From Fomes fomentarius (Eukaryota > Basidiomycota > Agaricomycetes > Polyporales > Polyporaceae): 64,000 nucleotides of DNA. Location: assembly GCA_022606135.1 (NCBI GenBank), contig JABYQN010000006.1, forward strand, positions 1,054,001-1,118,000, in the 5' to 3' direction. Position 1 is the stretch's first letter; every line of letters begins with the position of its first letter. Positions 10,857 through 21,808 of the stretch are shown piece by piece. Under the pieces are notes generated by a model. That model saw only the letters and a program-made list of their open reading frames with translations, ran no database searches and was not told the origin of the DNA. The position numbers and the translations under genes are program-made.

Positions 10857-12787
10857 TCAATAGTCGCGGCGATACGAGTGGTCTGAGCCATGCTCATGTC
10901 TGTCATGGCCCCTTGAGCGACCGCGGTGATCGTCGTAATTTGACCTTACTAGAGTGTCGCTTGATCTAGAACTATGCCTGGATGCGCAGCTCAATGATCG
11001 ACGGCATTGGTATAGGATGATGATGGCACGTACCCCGCACTTCGCTCGCTACGAGGCGGTCTAGGGTCTACGTAGACAAGGTCGTCATGAGGTGAACGAG
11101 TGCTAGCTCGTCCTTGCGATGGTCTATGATGATAGCACTGATCAGCGCGAAGTTGGAGTACAGATAGCTAACACGCTTACTGGTAGTGCGGATCTCTCAG
11201 GTAGGAATCATTTGCATACATCCGAGATGACGAGTGAGATGAGCTATGGTGAGGGCTGGGATGAGAGCTATGATGAGAGCTGTGGTGGGAGCTGTGGTGA
11301 GAGCCGGAGTGGGAACCATGGCTCCTGGAAGAGGTCTCAGCTCCATCGTACACTTATCGACAGACTACGTCCACGTACCTAGGCTCAGGATCAAGGGGAG
11401 TGCGATATGCGGAGCGTCCACGATGCTGAGAACGTCCGCCTTCGCTATGGTGAGATTGTTCGTCAAGCGAGCGGCTGCCAACTGAGATATGGTCGTCGTT
11501 ATTGAATCCCGCACTATCCGGAGTATGCATCAACGTTGTGCTCGGGGTGGATGAATCGCTTCCCGTGACGCACCGACAAATTTCACGGCCGTACTGGTCT
11601 TGAACGATGACCGGCCGGGGACGTCTCGGGGGCTGGTATCGCCCGCTGAAGTCACCCACGCTGCACAAGTCTCAATACTTCATCTCGCGTTACTCTTGAG
11701 TTCAACGTACCGGGTGAGTTCATTACCGTCTTCATCTTCGAATATGACCGGCGCTCCGCCGGGAATAATATAGTACTTGTCCTTCTTACCGTTCTTGCCG
11801 TGCTCCACAACAACCACTACGGGGGGCTCTTCTCTCGGGTCCAGGGGCTTGTCCCAGTAAGCAGGGTGGTCCCGAATCGGCTGAAGGCGTTAAGTCAGTG
11901 GACAAGCCGATCAACAAGACAGGATCAACCTACGCACCGTAGCTCTCGGGGGCGCACTTCGCTCCCTCTCCCGTCGTCTATGACTACGAGATTCATGCTG
12001 CCGTTGAGGGTACGACGCTGAGTGGTGTACGATATCAGCCCGGACGCTCTCCATCGGCTGTATGGGGTTGGCCATCACGACCGGCGGAGCGTGCATGTCG
12101 TTTACAGCGGCGATATGCGGCTGGCCAGCAAGCATCGGCTGTGGCGCATAGAACGGCGCACCCGATCCAGAGGGTTGTGCCGACATCGTCGGTGCATACG
12201 TGCCGTGGTCCGCGAACGCTTGCTGAAGACGTGCGAGGGAGCTCTCCCGCTGCACGAGGGGAACGGCGGCATCGCTACGGTGAGGCCGTGCGAGGACTTC
12301 CTCGAAAGACTCGGTGTCATCTGTCGGCAGAACGGGCCTTGTGACGCCACGAGGGATGGTGCCATGGTCCTCGGGATAGTCTTCGACGGTTGTGCGGTAC
12401 CCTCCACTACGCGAGAACGCTCCCGCTCCCTATGAATGATAATGTATGTTAGGTCTAGCCTGTGCGGTTGGTATGCGAGGACGTAAGGATCACGCCTCTC
12501 ACCGAACCTAGAGCACGTACTTCGTCTTGTCTGTGGTAATTCTGCTGGCGAAAGGGTATGTCAGCCGATGCCAGCTCAGCAGTAGATACGAGGACACGAT
12601 GAAGACCCACTCGTTTGTTGGATTTTCTGGGGAAGACTTTGCGCCAGGTAGAACTCTGTTGAGGCTCCTGCTCATCGTACCCATAGTTATAGTAATTGCC
12701 ATGGGGAGCATCGTAGCCTTCGTATTGGGCATAGGCACGAGGCTGCTCCTTCGAGGAACGGCCCAGGCTAGGGAATAGACGAGGCAT
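10857..12787 (-). CDS. Conserved basidiomycete protein, disordered, unknown function
   Basis: Eight exons fit without frame conflict (12787-12611, 12544-12521, 12429-11938, 11880-11711, 11660-11379, 11324-11181, 11123-11034, 10977-10857), giving 499 residues. No catalytic domain is visible. The N-terminus is rich in Tyr/Asn/Gln (YYNYGYDEQEPQQSS). A conserved-looking island sits near residues 235-300: HPAYWDKPLDPREEPPVVVV, then KYYIIPGGAPVIFEDEDGNE, then TRVGDFSGRYQPPRRPRP. The C-terminus is Ser/His-rich (repeats of SHHSS at 11181-11324) and Arg-rich. The island looks like a small beta domain common in mushroom proteins; I know no function. The first intron (12610-12545) is the least certain. 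Confidence 0.75.
11219..11310 (-). repeat. In-frame SHHSS-type tandem repeat
   Basis: Degenerate 12-15 nt units (on the plus strand gagagctatgat / gagagctgtggtg) encode a run of SHHSS, SHPS and HHSSSHSS within the disordered C-terminus of the surrounding gene. The frame is open throughout. Confidence 0.6.
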
Positions 12788-13476
12788 GCTAGAGAACAAA
12801 GAGAAAAGAAACCAATTGCGGTAGAGGAGAACAATATCAAGAGATCAGTGAGCGAACGCCAGCATACAACGTCGACGACGCGACGATGGTGGTGACAAGA
12901 TGTGCAGACAAAGGTCAAGTCAGAGTTAGTGCGATGTATATCAGAGGCCTACCCGGCGGAGGGTGGGGCAGCCTTATAGCAACAGCATGGCAAGCATGAG
13001 GTTTTGCGCAGGTCCGAAATCGCGGCGAACTGCACCCTTCATGCTCGAGCGCGCGTGCTTCTGTGCTCGTAATCCTCGCGTGTCTTGCGGGCAATCTTAC
13101 AGGAGATAGGCACTGGGGACGTCAGCTGTTTGAGGGCTGGCTTGAGGTGCGACGCGAGACCTTCGCACGGTAGCGCATGGACGACTGCAGATATAGATAT
13201 AAAGCAGACAACGCGGTTGCCCGCAGGGTTTGATACAAGTTGTGCAGCCCGCTCGTACACTCGTACGTCCCACTTCCCGTTCAATTCGTGTGGCACCCTC
13301 AACGCCGTTATCCTCTGACCCATCGACGATATTGGACAAGAAGCCGTGCCCACTGCGCATTCGGAACATACCTACTCTAAATGGGGTCCCGAAAACCACA
13401 CCGTGGAAAGGTGGAACTCACTTGCTGAATGGCCGCTAAAGAGCTGGTCATGCGGGGACATATGGGTGCAGGGTTC
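12788..13476. other. Intergenic, upstream of 12787 gene
   Basis: About 690 bp lies between the start of the disordered-protein gene and the stop of the ZNRD2-like gene, both on the minus strand. It should hold a promoter and a 3' end. The ORFs seen (up to 104 codons) overlap each other in several frames and none looks coding. Confidence 0.4.
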
Positions 13477-14693
13477 CTACTTCATAAGCGCTTGATGTTC
13501 GCTCCAAAGCAACTCTTTGACTTTCGCCAGGGCTTGAGAAACCTTGGATATTGCGTCTGCAGTCTGACCAATCGAACTCGGATCAACAATAGATGCACTG
13601 GCGAAGCTATTGAGTCGCGCGGAAAGTGCGATCAAAGTTTCCTCGAGTGATCGGGCAGTGGTCTCCAATGCAGAGGACGTATGCGAACGTGGGGACGTAG
13701 CCTGTAGATTTCATTCAGCCACGACAACTGTCATGTGAATGAATGTAGGACGCACAGCACTCTCATGCTCCGTCACGGGGGGCGGCTGCAAGTAGAAAGT
13801 GACGAAGGGTTCAATAGTCAATAGTGAGCTACAGCACTATGCGGACTCTATGACATACTGCCTGTCCTTTGACTTCCGAGTGAGCTCCAGCTTTTCCTTC
13901 GTCGAGAGGAGTAGACAAAGAGGCAGACGGCCCCACAGAAGAACCGTTGAGAGGCCGATATGTACCCGCCGGTGAGAGGGCCGGTACGAGTTGGTCTTGA
14001 CCGTAAGCGTCCTTCTCGTCGATATATACGATGCCGCAGATCACACATTCCTGCAATGATAGGCTTAGATGGATGGGGTGTGCCTTCTATCCTGCGCTTC
14101 CACTTGCCTTCCTCGGGTCGACAGTGGTCCCTGTTCGCGGAGGACGCACGAGTGGAACTCCATAACAATCCGGGCTTGGACACTCTTCGGCGAGCATCGC
14201 CCAGCCTTTGAGCATTCGCCTGCCTATCTCGGCGGACGCGGTGTCTGACTGTTGACGACGGCGGAGGAGCGCTATGGGGTCCATCACAGGAGCAAACAAC
14301 GGTGAGCTGGGTGCGTGGGAAACCTCAGTTGGGGGTGTAGAGGATCTAGACAGGGGGTTGCTATTGGAGGTGCTTGAGACCGACTGCGCGTATTGTGCAG
14401 AAGCTTGGGGTGCTGCGGGTGTTCGTGAAGGCGAAGGTTGGGGAGCGGATATGTTTGCAACACTTCCGGTGGAGGGGGCCGGATCGCAATTGATACAGAA
14501 ATGAAGTTCGACCGCTGCGGAGGATGGGGACCTCATAAGGGGTACCTTCGCGCACTTGGAGCATATTCTGTCGGTAAGTACCTGGTGGGTTCTTAGGTCA
14601 TATTGGAAGCTAAGTCTGTAAGGCAGGAGAACGCACCCAGCCCTTGAGCATGTACTCTCCTAATCGACCTGAAACATCGATCACGGTCGCCAT
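13477..14693 (-). CDS. ZNRD2/SSSCA1-like double zinc-ribbon protein
   Basis: Related to the Sjogren/scleroderma autoantigen 1 (p27, ZNRD2) family; the cellular role is poorly known. Five exons (14693-14637, 14581-14108, 14050-13859, 13785-13756, 13701-13477) give 325 residues. Each zinc ribbon is preceded by the family phrase LKGW: residues 15-50 (MLKGW|VLTDRICSKCAKVPLMRS ... HFCINC) and about 140-190 (MLKGWAMLAEECPSPDCYGVPLVR ... ECVICG). Human ZNRD2 has one such unit, so this one looks internally duplicated. A Ser/Pro/Ala-rich linker separates them, and a helical C-terminus follows (SLEETLIALSARLNSF ... ALAKVKELLWSEH). The second intron (14107-14051) begins AAG|GCAAGT, a GC-AG intron, required because only that junction keeps DPRK|ECVICG in frame. 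Confidence 0.85.
14051..14107 (-). other. GC-AG intron
   Basis: The donor is AAG|GCAAGT and the acceptor is TTGCAG. The only GT nearby (two bases further in) gives a frame-shifted junction. The exon ends join as DPRK|ECVICG across the second zinc ribbon. GCAAGT is the standard context of the minor GC-AG class. Confidence 0.75.
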
Positions 14694-15110
14694 GCTTTTC
14701 AGTGCAGTATTGAAGAGCTGGAATGATTCGCCGACACGGGGATGAGAGGTGGACACATGCAACTCCGAAGATCGACACCGAATTCGCCAGAAGCGCTCGT
14801 GGTACGAAACTGTCACGTGCATTCGCCCGACACTTCAGAACTGTAAGTTTAACAGGCTGAGGCTCTGCTTGCGTCGTCCGCGTCGGCTCGCTCTCTTACA
14901 GCTCTGCATGAAGTGCCCGCGCTCTATGCAACGGGTCTCAGTAGTCACTGGCTGTCTTGAGGGTCCGGACATGCGCGCAGAAACAAGTGATCCGAATGTA
15001 CCTCATGTCCAGTAAACATTCCCCCGTATAATACATGCGAAATGGTACGTGCTATCAGGCTCACACGTCTTCCTCTTGGTTTCTCCATTTTCTAGATCTT
15101 CCGCGTCACA
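14632..15110. repeat. Duplicated bidirectional promoter, copy A
   Basis: Homologous in the same orientation to 16645-17300. It contains the working first exon of the ZNRD2-like gene, a shared CACGTG box (14815-14820) and the degraded EDEM start. Anchors shared with copy B include gagcatgtactctccta, ggtcgccatg, aagagctgga, cggggatgag, gtcacgtgc and agggtccggacatgc. Confidence 0.75.
14908..15070 (+). pseudogene. Decayed copy of EDEM first exons
   Basis: ATG AAG TGC CCG CGC at 14908 matches the true EDEM start at 16924 (ATG AAG TGG CCC GCC). The match continues through the CTCTGCATGAAGTG context, AGTCACTGG-TGTCTT-AGGGTCCGGACATGC, and further on the exon-2 donor region (15033 ACATGCGAAATGGTACGTGC against 17157 ACATGCGATACGGTACGTGC). 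The copy lacks most of exon 1 and exon 2 sequence and its frame stops after 35 codons (TAA at 15013). Confidence 0.7.
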
Positions 15111-15351
15111 CGCGCGCTCGCGTCGTTGGAGTTCGATCGGCATTCGTTTCATCATCAACTGTAGACAGGTAGGCTGTATCGCATGCTTTGATAGAGCCTG
15201 TAAGCTCCTGTGGGTGTTGGACGGCAGGTATTCGTAGACTAGCAGGTTTATGCAGGATATAACATAACGGCGACACGCCATCAAGTACATAGCAGACGAG
15301 ACAACAACGAGAAAGAGGTCGGTCCATGATACAGTATGGCGATACATGCCA

Positions 15352-16132
15352 TCAGATAGCAGTAGTCAGATCCTGTCGAATGGCAGTGCTGTTAGAAAGT
15401 GCATTACTGCGTAAAGGGAATGCTGGACGCACTACACGGATTTCATTCCAATCATACCACCAGAGCGCTTCGGTGTCGTGCTCACATTCGGACATTGCCC
15501 TCTGCAAGATCAAGACGACCTCCTCGACATCGGAACCGTCTTCCTCAATGTCGTCGTGGCGTTCCTCGATGTCATAATTGTCCCACAGAACGAACATGCC
15601 ATCATACTTGTCGGTGAAAGGGGTCGCTTCCAACAACCCAACACCTACAAGCTGTTGAAGATGCTCACGAACAACACATTGCAGCATGTCCTGAAGAGAA
15701 CGTTGGAGCGCCTCGTCTTGAAGCTCAGCTTCTGTGGGCTGTCCGTAGATGACGAAGTCCTTGCCGTGTCTGTGCGCAAAGTCTCCATAGATGCGGATGT
15801 TGAGCTGGTACTTTGAAGCGTATGCTTTGAGGAACCCATATCGATATGCCCAACCGTAAAGGAGCTTCGGTGGATGTGGGTTCGCTGTTGAAGCGATCGA
15901 CTGACAAATTTCACTGGGTGAGATTTGTTGAACAATCTCTCTCATTTCTGACAGGACGGGTATGGTGGGTTGAGAGAAGTACACAATTTTGCAGTTTGTG
16001 ACAACTTACCGCCTCCTGTGCTTGTTGTGCACGCTCCGTAAACTTCCAACACCCGTCTGCATCCAACCTGATTCTACCCTTCTCGTCTCGTTCAAATTCA
16101 AAGAGAAGCGCGTGTTCTTCTTCCCTGATCAT
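15352..16132 (-). CDS. Hypothetical protein
   Basis: Two exons (16132-16010 and 15936-15352) joined across a 73 bp intron give 235 residues. No family is recognised. The sequence looks genuinely coding: MIREEEHALLFEFERDEKGR, WAYRYGFLKAYASKYQLNIR, HRHGKDFVIYGQPTEAE, EALQRSLQDMLQCVVREHL, then an acidic stretch (EERHDDIEEDGSDVEE). The frame stays open upstream of 16132 to an AG at about 16167, so a further 5' exon is possible and the true N-terminus may be missed. The gene lies between the two copies of the duplicated promoter segment. Confidence 0.55.
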
Positions 16133-16241
16133 AGCAATAGCCTTAGGCAACGTGATGTGGGCTATGGAGAAAGGTGACTAAGGAGACCGATCTGATGGTG
16201 TGTTTCAAGTTGTGAATGGCAACGTGCACTCCTTGCCGAAG

Positions 16242-16385
16242 ATGGGGCAACGTCAAGCGACGGTGCCGCGACATAGAGGCGATACTCCTCAAGCAGACGC
16301 AGAGTCGTTCAAGCTAGAGAGAGATAGAAAGAAGCGCAAGAGGAAGAGGAAAGCCGAGGAGAAGTTGCAGGGCATGCAGGAATGA
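16242..16385 (+). CDS. Possible small basic ORF
   Basis: A 47-codon ORF (MGQRQATVPRHRGD ... FKLERDRKKRKRKRKAEEKL) with strongly biased Lys/Arg composition. It could be the last exon of a lost or unseen plus-strand gene, or non-coding. No partner exon was found upstream. Confidence 0.25.
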   Translation: MGQRQATVPRHRGDTPQADAESFKLERDRKKRKRKRKAEEKLQGMQE

Positions 16386-16644
16386 TACAATGCGCGCAGA
16401 GGGAAATGCAAGGATAGCGCAACCTGGTAGGGAGTCACTATTTGAATGCAGTATACTGAGTGTGCGTGTCGAACATGAGTAGTTTTGAGATGTGATGCGA
16501 TGGATGCCGAATCATCTCCATGAACTGTGTGCAAACGCTTCGCAAGGGACGAATGCTCTCACTACGCGCAAAGCTTTCTGTAGCACTATATAGTGCCAAT
16601 CTTGATCATCACATCTGGCCAACTTTTGGGCAAAGTTGCAATTG

Positions 16645-16703
16645 AACGCACCCCAAAGTCCGCGAGCATGTACTCTCCTAGAGAAATCGGTCATGGTCGC
16701 CAT
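16645..16703 (-). pseudogene. Decayed copy of ZNRD2-like first exon
   Basis: The minus strand reads ATGGCGACCATGACCGATTT, then GAGAGTACATGCTC and TTGGGGTGCGTTC. The working exon at 14693-14637 reads ATGGCGACCGTGATCGATGT, then GAGAGTACATGCTC and GCTGGGTGCGTTC. A short deletion in the middle (TCTC|TAGGAG against TTTCAGGTCGATTAGGAG) shifts the frame, and the LKGW codons are altered. No downstream zinc-ribbon exons follow. Confidence 0.7.
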
Positions 16704-17300
16704 GGTTTTGAATGCAGCGTCTAAGAGCTGGATAGAGATGCGGGGATGAGGTGGACGAATGCAAGTCGGATCGACTGGAAGGCGCCAGGAGAGGAATGAC
16801 GTCACGTGCTGTCGCGCGACACGTCGGTGTGAGAGTTGCCACCCGCCAGTGCAACTTGTTCAGGAACACCGAGGAGACTCTGCTTGTGTCGTTCGCGTCG
16901 GCCTCGCTCTCCTACAGCTCTGCATGAAGTGGCCCGCCCTCTGGCCGACTGGTCTCCTCGCTCTCCTCATCGCGGGTCTCGACAGTCACTGGGTGTCTTC
17001 AGGGTCCGGACATGCTTTTGCCGAGGGTTTACAATGGTCGACCTCACAGAAAATGGCCATGAGGTACGTGAATCACTTGCTTTTGCGCGCGACTCTGCTG
17101 GACGGCGCGTCTTAGAAACCAGGTGCGGGCTTTGTGGTACCATGGCTTTGACAACTACATGCGATACGGTACGTGCTGTCAGGCTCACACGGTACAAGAT
17201 GTACTAACCGGGTGCTAGCTTTTCCTTTGGATGAGGTGTGTTTGCCATGTTTCCTCCGTTTTGCCATCGCAAACCATACACATTCTCTAGCTCGCGCCTC
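16645..17300. repeat. Duplicated bidirectional promoter, copy B
   Basis: The counterpart of 14632-15110. It carries the degraded ZNRD2-like exon 1, the same CACGTG box (16803-16808) and the working first exons of the EDEM gene. A perfect 14 bp palindrome, gcactatatagtgc, lies just outside at 16583-16596. Confidence 0.75.
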
Positions 17301-20300
17301 TCTCATGTACCGGAAGGGGGCCGAACTGGCATAATCCGTACGTAACTCCGTCTCGCGAACTGAGAATCTGGCATGCTACAGAACAAGCATACCCACAGAG
17401 CTGACACAGCGTCGAATGATGTTGCTGGCAACTTTTCTGTCACCCTCATTGATGCACTTGATACTTTTGTCGTGTTGAATGACCCTCCGGGCTTCGAGCA
17501 AGCTGTCCGGAACACGATCCGATGGGTGTCCTTTGATGTCAATACCAAACCTCAAGTGTTTGAGACCACAATCAGAGTTTTAGGCGGACTGCTGTCGGGT
17601 CATATCTATGCTAATCGAACAGGGCAACCCTTTCATTTACCGTGGTACCAGGGTGAACTCCTGGATATGGCGCAGGACCTGGCACTAAGGCTGCTTCCTG
17701 CGTTTGCCACTCCGACAGGAATCCCTTACTCGAGGGTGCGTCATGACTTGCCATGCATAGATCTCATGCTATGCTGACAGCGGCCAGATCAATCTCCGCC
17801 ACGGGGTTCCGCCGGGGGAGTCTATAGACTCATGTGGGTGTATAGTTCGCAGTGCTACCATAGTTATTGATAGTTTGCAGGTACGGCCGGAGCGGGATCG
17901 CTCATCCTAGAGTTTGGCGTTTTGAGCCGCTTGACTGGGGACGACCGTTTTGAGAAGGCTGCCTACAAAGCCTTCTTTGCCCTCTGGAACCGGAGATCAG
18001 ACATAGGTCTTGTAGGCAATACGGTCAATATATTTACTGGCGTACGTCCAATTGTGGTCGTGTGACATATGTAAGTGTTGTAACCCGCGCGTTCCATCAC
18101 AGCAATGGCTACATCCGGAGGTCGCCAGTATAGGTGCTGGAATCGACTCGTTCTACGAGTACGCACTCAAGTGGTACATTATAAGTGGTAAGTGATCGGA
18201 CAAATACACCTATTGTCATGGCTTCTGCTCACTTGACCCCAGGCGAGGTTGAGTTCCTCGACGTTTGGCAAGAGTCGTATGCCTCCGTGATGAGGTATTC
18301 TAGATCACCAGACGGCTATTGGGTGCGTCTGGTATGTCTAAATCTATGTCACCTCTAACGAGAAACAGTATCGCAGCGCAAACATTCATACAGTAACGCA
18401 GCAGCACATATTCGGAGAGTCTATCATGCTAACTGTATACGCAGGGTGACGCGCAATACAGTACTGTCGACTCGTTGTCTGCCTTTTGGCCGGGACTCCA
18501 GGTGTTAGGAGGCGACATCGAGAACGCCATCAAGTCACACCTAGTCTGTGCGCATCAGGTACATGTGTTATTGTTTTCTGCCACTCATTCAGTTTGCAGA
18601 TTGGAATCTTTGGCGAGGTTTCGCAGGATTGCCAGAGGTATGGGACATGAACTATCGCACTGCGACATCGTTACAATATCCCTTACGTCCTGGTCTGTTC
18701 TTGTCATCCGCCCTTCATGGATGTTGTACTGAATTATTGTTGCAGAGTTTGTCGAGTCAACCTGGTACCTATATCGCGTGAGTACAGAAATATGGTTCTT
18801 TTGAGGATGTCTTGATCACACTAGTGATATCATAGGCCACTCATGACCCCTTCTACCTCGACGTGGGCGGTACGAAAGTTCCATTCTCTCGACCAATAGC
18901 AAAACTCATGTGTTCATGGCACTCTGTCTACAGCGCGGATATTCTACGACATCGTTCGAAGAGCAAAGGTCGATTGCGGTCTCACCGGTATAAAAAACTT
19001 GCTCAATAACGGTCAGGACGACCGGATGGAGTCGTTTGTACTCTCCGAGACTCTCAAGGTACGTCATACTGTGTTGACAAACTTCGACCAGATGGGTTGC
19101 TAATGGAAGCCTTAGTACCTCTATCTCCTCTTCGACGAGGAGAACCCCTTACACAATGACGATTCACAGTGGGTGTTCACCACTGAGGCCCATCTCCTAA
19201 CTCTCGATCCAATTCATCTCAAGCCTATATCCGCCGCGCGCAGGAAGATGCGGAGGGTCGAGAGCTTGCAGTGTCCGGCGTACTATCCGCCTATCTTGGC
19301 GTTCGACCACTGGGAGTCAGACACAGGAATGAGCGGTGGCATAGTGGATAGGGCGGACATCGACTACGCCCGACAACTCATCGGTCGCCAGCCGACCGAG
19401 TCTGAGGAGAAGGTGTGGACCCCAGACGGTTGGTGCACGATCCCGAAACACGAGCCCTACGTGAGTCCTGCTTGTTGCATGTGCGCTGGAGCTTGGGAAA
19501 TGCCAACGACTTATTAGACGTATGATTTCGTTTTATCTTCGGACGGCCGGACCGTGCCGGAGGACGTGCACCCCTCGCCAGAGAAGATGGCTCCCGTTCC
19601 AGATGGCTTCCTGGTGCACAATGTGACCGGGCTTCGGGTACACATCGTGAGCCGTCTCGATGGCAAGGGGTATGACATTACCCGGCGTGAGTACTCTACC
19701 AGTGACTTGCTCCGATCGACTATCTCGTGTTCTCCGTGCTAACATCGTGCTTTCGTCCAGTGGGACCACATGCGGTTAGGACCGGCCAGAAGATCTACGT
19801 CAACGACTCGCGCCTCATCCTTGGCCCAACGGACGGTCCCAAACAGGCGAGACGCAGCCCAGAAGTCAGCCTACGCCTCTACCTCGACTATGTTGATCCG
19901 ATGCTGCAGCTGCAAGGTCCAGGCATGCAGGACGTCATCACCGAAATTAACGTCGTCGCTGCGACTGCGATGTTCGGCGGGGACCCGGCCGCACCGCCAT
20001 CCTCATCTGGGCAACCTGCACTGCGATTCGGGCACGGCGATGGGGTGCGCGTTGTCCGCGTCCCCGACAACTCACTCGGATGCTCTCCATATCCGGAGGC
20101 GCTCCTGGATAACGAGGCAGTCGTCGTGAAGAGGGGCGACTGCACGTTCCTCGAGAAGCTTGTAATCGCCCAGCGGGCTGGCGCGTCAGGGGTCATCGTT
20201 CTCGGAAACGAGGACAACCACATCAATCCGTCGGCAGACAAGGCAGAACTGGTGGCCGCGGGCCTGCAACTGGATGAGGTCGCCATCGTGGTGCTGAGGA

Positions 20301-20548
20301 AGGCCGACGCAGAGCTCGTTGCCCAGATGCTTGACTCGGCGGAGCGGCATGGACTGGGTACGATCAGGTTGGTCGTAGAACCCTGGGGAGGGCCTGCGGA
20401 GGCAGACAAGCACGCTGCAGCAGGGGATGATAAAGGGAAGGGCGAGGCAGCGGCTGAGGATACAAAGAAGAGCGACATCTTCAAGGACGCGACGCGCGTG
20501 CTGTATCTTAACAACCACCCCTTGCTCAACACAAGGCTCCTTGTCTAA
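16924..20548 (+). CDS. EDEM-like GH47 alpha-mannosidase homologue with PA domain
   Basis: EDEM/Htm1 proteins trim mannose from misfolded glycoproteins in the ER and mark them for degradation. Residues 1-25 ([19 protein letters not shown]) form a signal peptide. The GH47 barrel follows: [126 protein letters not shown], then TTEAHLLTL. The C-terminal part has a protease-associated domain ([20 protein letters not shown] and GVIVLGNED), as in EDEM3-type members. No HDEL-type signal is seen at the end (LNTRLLV). Early exons: 16924-17063, 17116-17168, 17219-17235, 17291-17341, 17382-17735; many more follow. Exon 3 is a 17 nt micro-exon. Confidence 0.92.
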
Positions 20549-20688
20549 GCTGCAACGCGTGTATACGAGTACATATTCTTATATATCTTGACTTCTCCGG
20601 TATGTCCGAGTCTGTTTCTCGTGCGTTTCACTACCGCGGGCACACCACGTAACCCAAGATTCCGAAGCTTGCCTGACGGGCAAATGAT

Positions 20689-21439
20689 CTAGTCATCGAC
20701 CTGGATAATCGAGTACAAAGGAGCATCGAGCTTCTCAGCGGGTTTCAGGAAGGTGAGCTCGATGATGAAGAGGTACTCGAGGGTCTTCGCGCCGAGCTTG
20801 GCAACGAGTTCCCCAGCAGCCTTCGCGGACCCGCCTGACCAACGGACATGAATGCGTTCAACGCTTCCTGTCGTCAGAAACGAAAGCTTGAACACGCACC
20901 GGTGGCGACGAGGTCGTCAATGATAACGACGTTCTGTCCCGGCTGGATGGCATCCGCCTGCATCTCGAATTCATCCTATGATACCCAGCCCTCGCTTAGC
21001 TCTCTAGCCTTCCACGGCACGTCCACGCGCATGAGAAAGCGCAGCGCACTCACCACACCGTACTCCTTCTCGTACTGCGCACGCACGACCTCTCCGGGGA
21101 GCTTGCCCTTCTTGCGCACGGGCACGAACGCCGCGCCGAGTCTCATCGCGATGATAGGCCCGAGGAGGAAGCCCCGCGCGTCCAGGCCGACGACGACATC
21201 GATCTTCTTCGTTGGTGACTTTGCGATTGTGTCCGAGGTCAACTTGTACACGAAGTGCGTGATGAGGGTCTCGAAACGGACAGGATCCCGGAGCAGAGGG
21301 AAGATGTCCAGGAATACAATGCCCTGCATTGTGAGACTGCCTGAGATACGTTGCAAGACATGGTAGTGTCGTTGCGCACCTTCTTTGGCCAGTCTGGGTA
21401 CGGCCTCAGGAGACCTTTCAGATACTCGACGTCGGCCAT
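20689..21439 (-). CDS. APT1: Adenine phosphoribosyltransferase
   Basis: Purine salvage: adenine + PRPP gives AMP + PPi, in the cytosol. Four exons (21439-21380, 21323-21054, 20975-20900, 20834-20689) give 183 residues, the normal APRT length. The start MADVEYLKGLLRPYPDWPKK joins to GIVFLDIFPLLRDP, the usual APRT beginning. GLDARGFLLGP, FVPVRKKGKLPGE and the PRPP-binding loop VVIIDDLVATGGSAKAA (split by the 20899-20835 intron after ATG) are all present. The gene is downstream of RPS1 in the same direction, with 370 bp between. Confidence 0.96.
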
Positions 21440-21808
21440 TGCGGAGAGGATGAGTGATGTCCGCTAATCGGAAGAGGGAGATAACTTTTCTCGCTTAGAT
21501 CAATCAAAGCCAAGAATTGAATCTATGCATCTGGGCACTTCCTTCCAGGCATCCGACATACAGTTCCTCCCACTACACGCCGACATACTCGCGTCTCAAA
21601 CTCGGCATCTACGCAAGTACGACAACCTGGAGCTCACCCGACTCCCAGACACAGGCTTATACGAAATTTGTTCATCTCATGGCATTCCTTAGCGATGGAG
21701 AGATTCGACGGAAACCGATGCGTGGTCATGATCATAGATTTGTCATACCCTTGTAGCATAGAGAGGAAAGATCATGTGCAGGATACAAGGACGACAACAA
21801 CTAGGATT
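21440..21808. other. APRT promoter / RPS1 3' end
   Basis: This 370 bp gap lies between the APRT start and the eS1 stop. No gene or obvious TATA element was seen. Confidence 0.4.

Noticed and set aside
16583..16596. Perfect palindrome gcactatatagtgc as a regulatory site
   Set aside because: A single short palindrome at the edge of the duplicated segment; without conservation it may be chance.
19888..20532. 214-codon minus-strand ORF
   Set aside because: It is antisense to the GC-rich last exon of the EDEM-like gene, which encodes the conserved PA domain.
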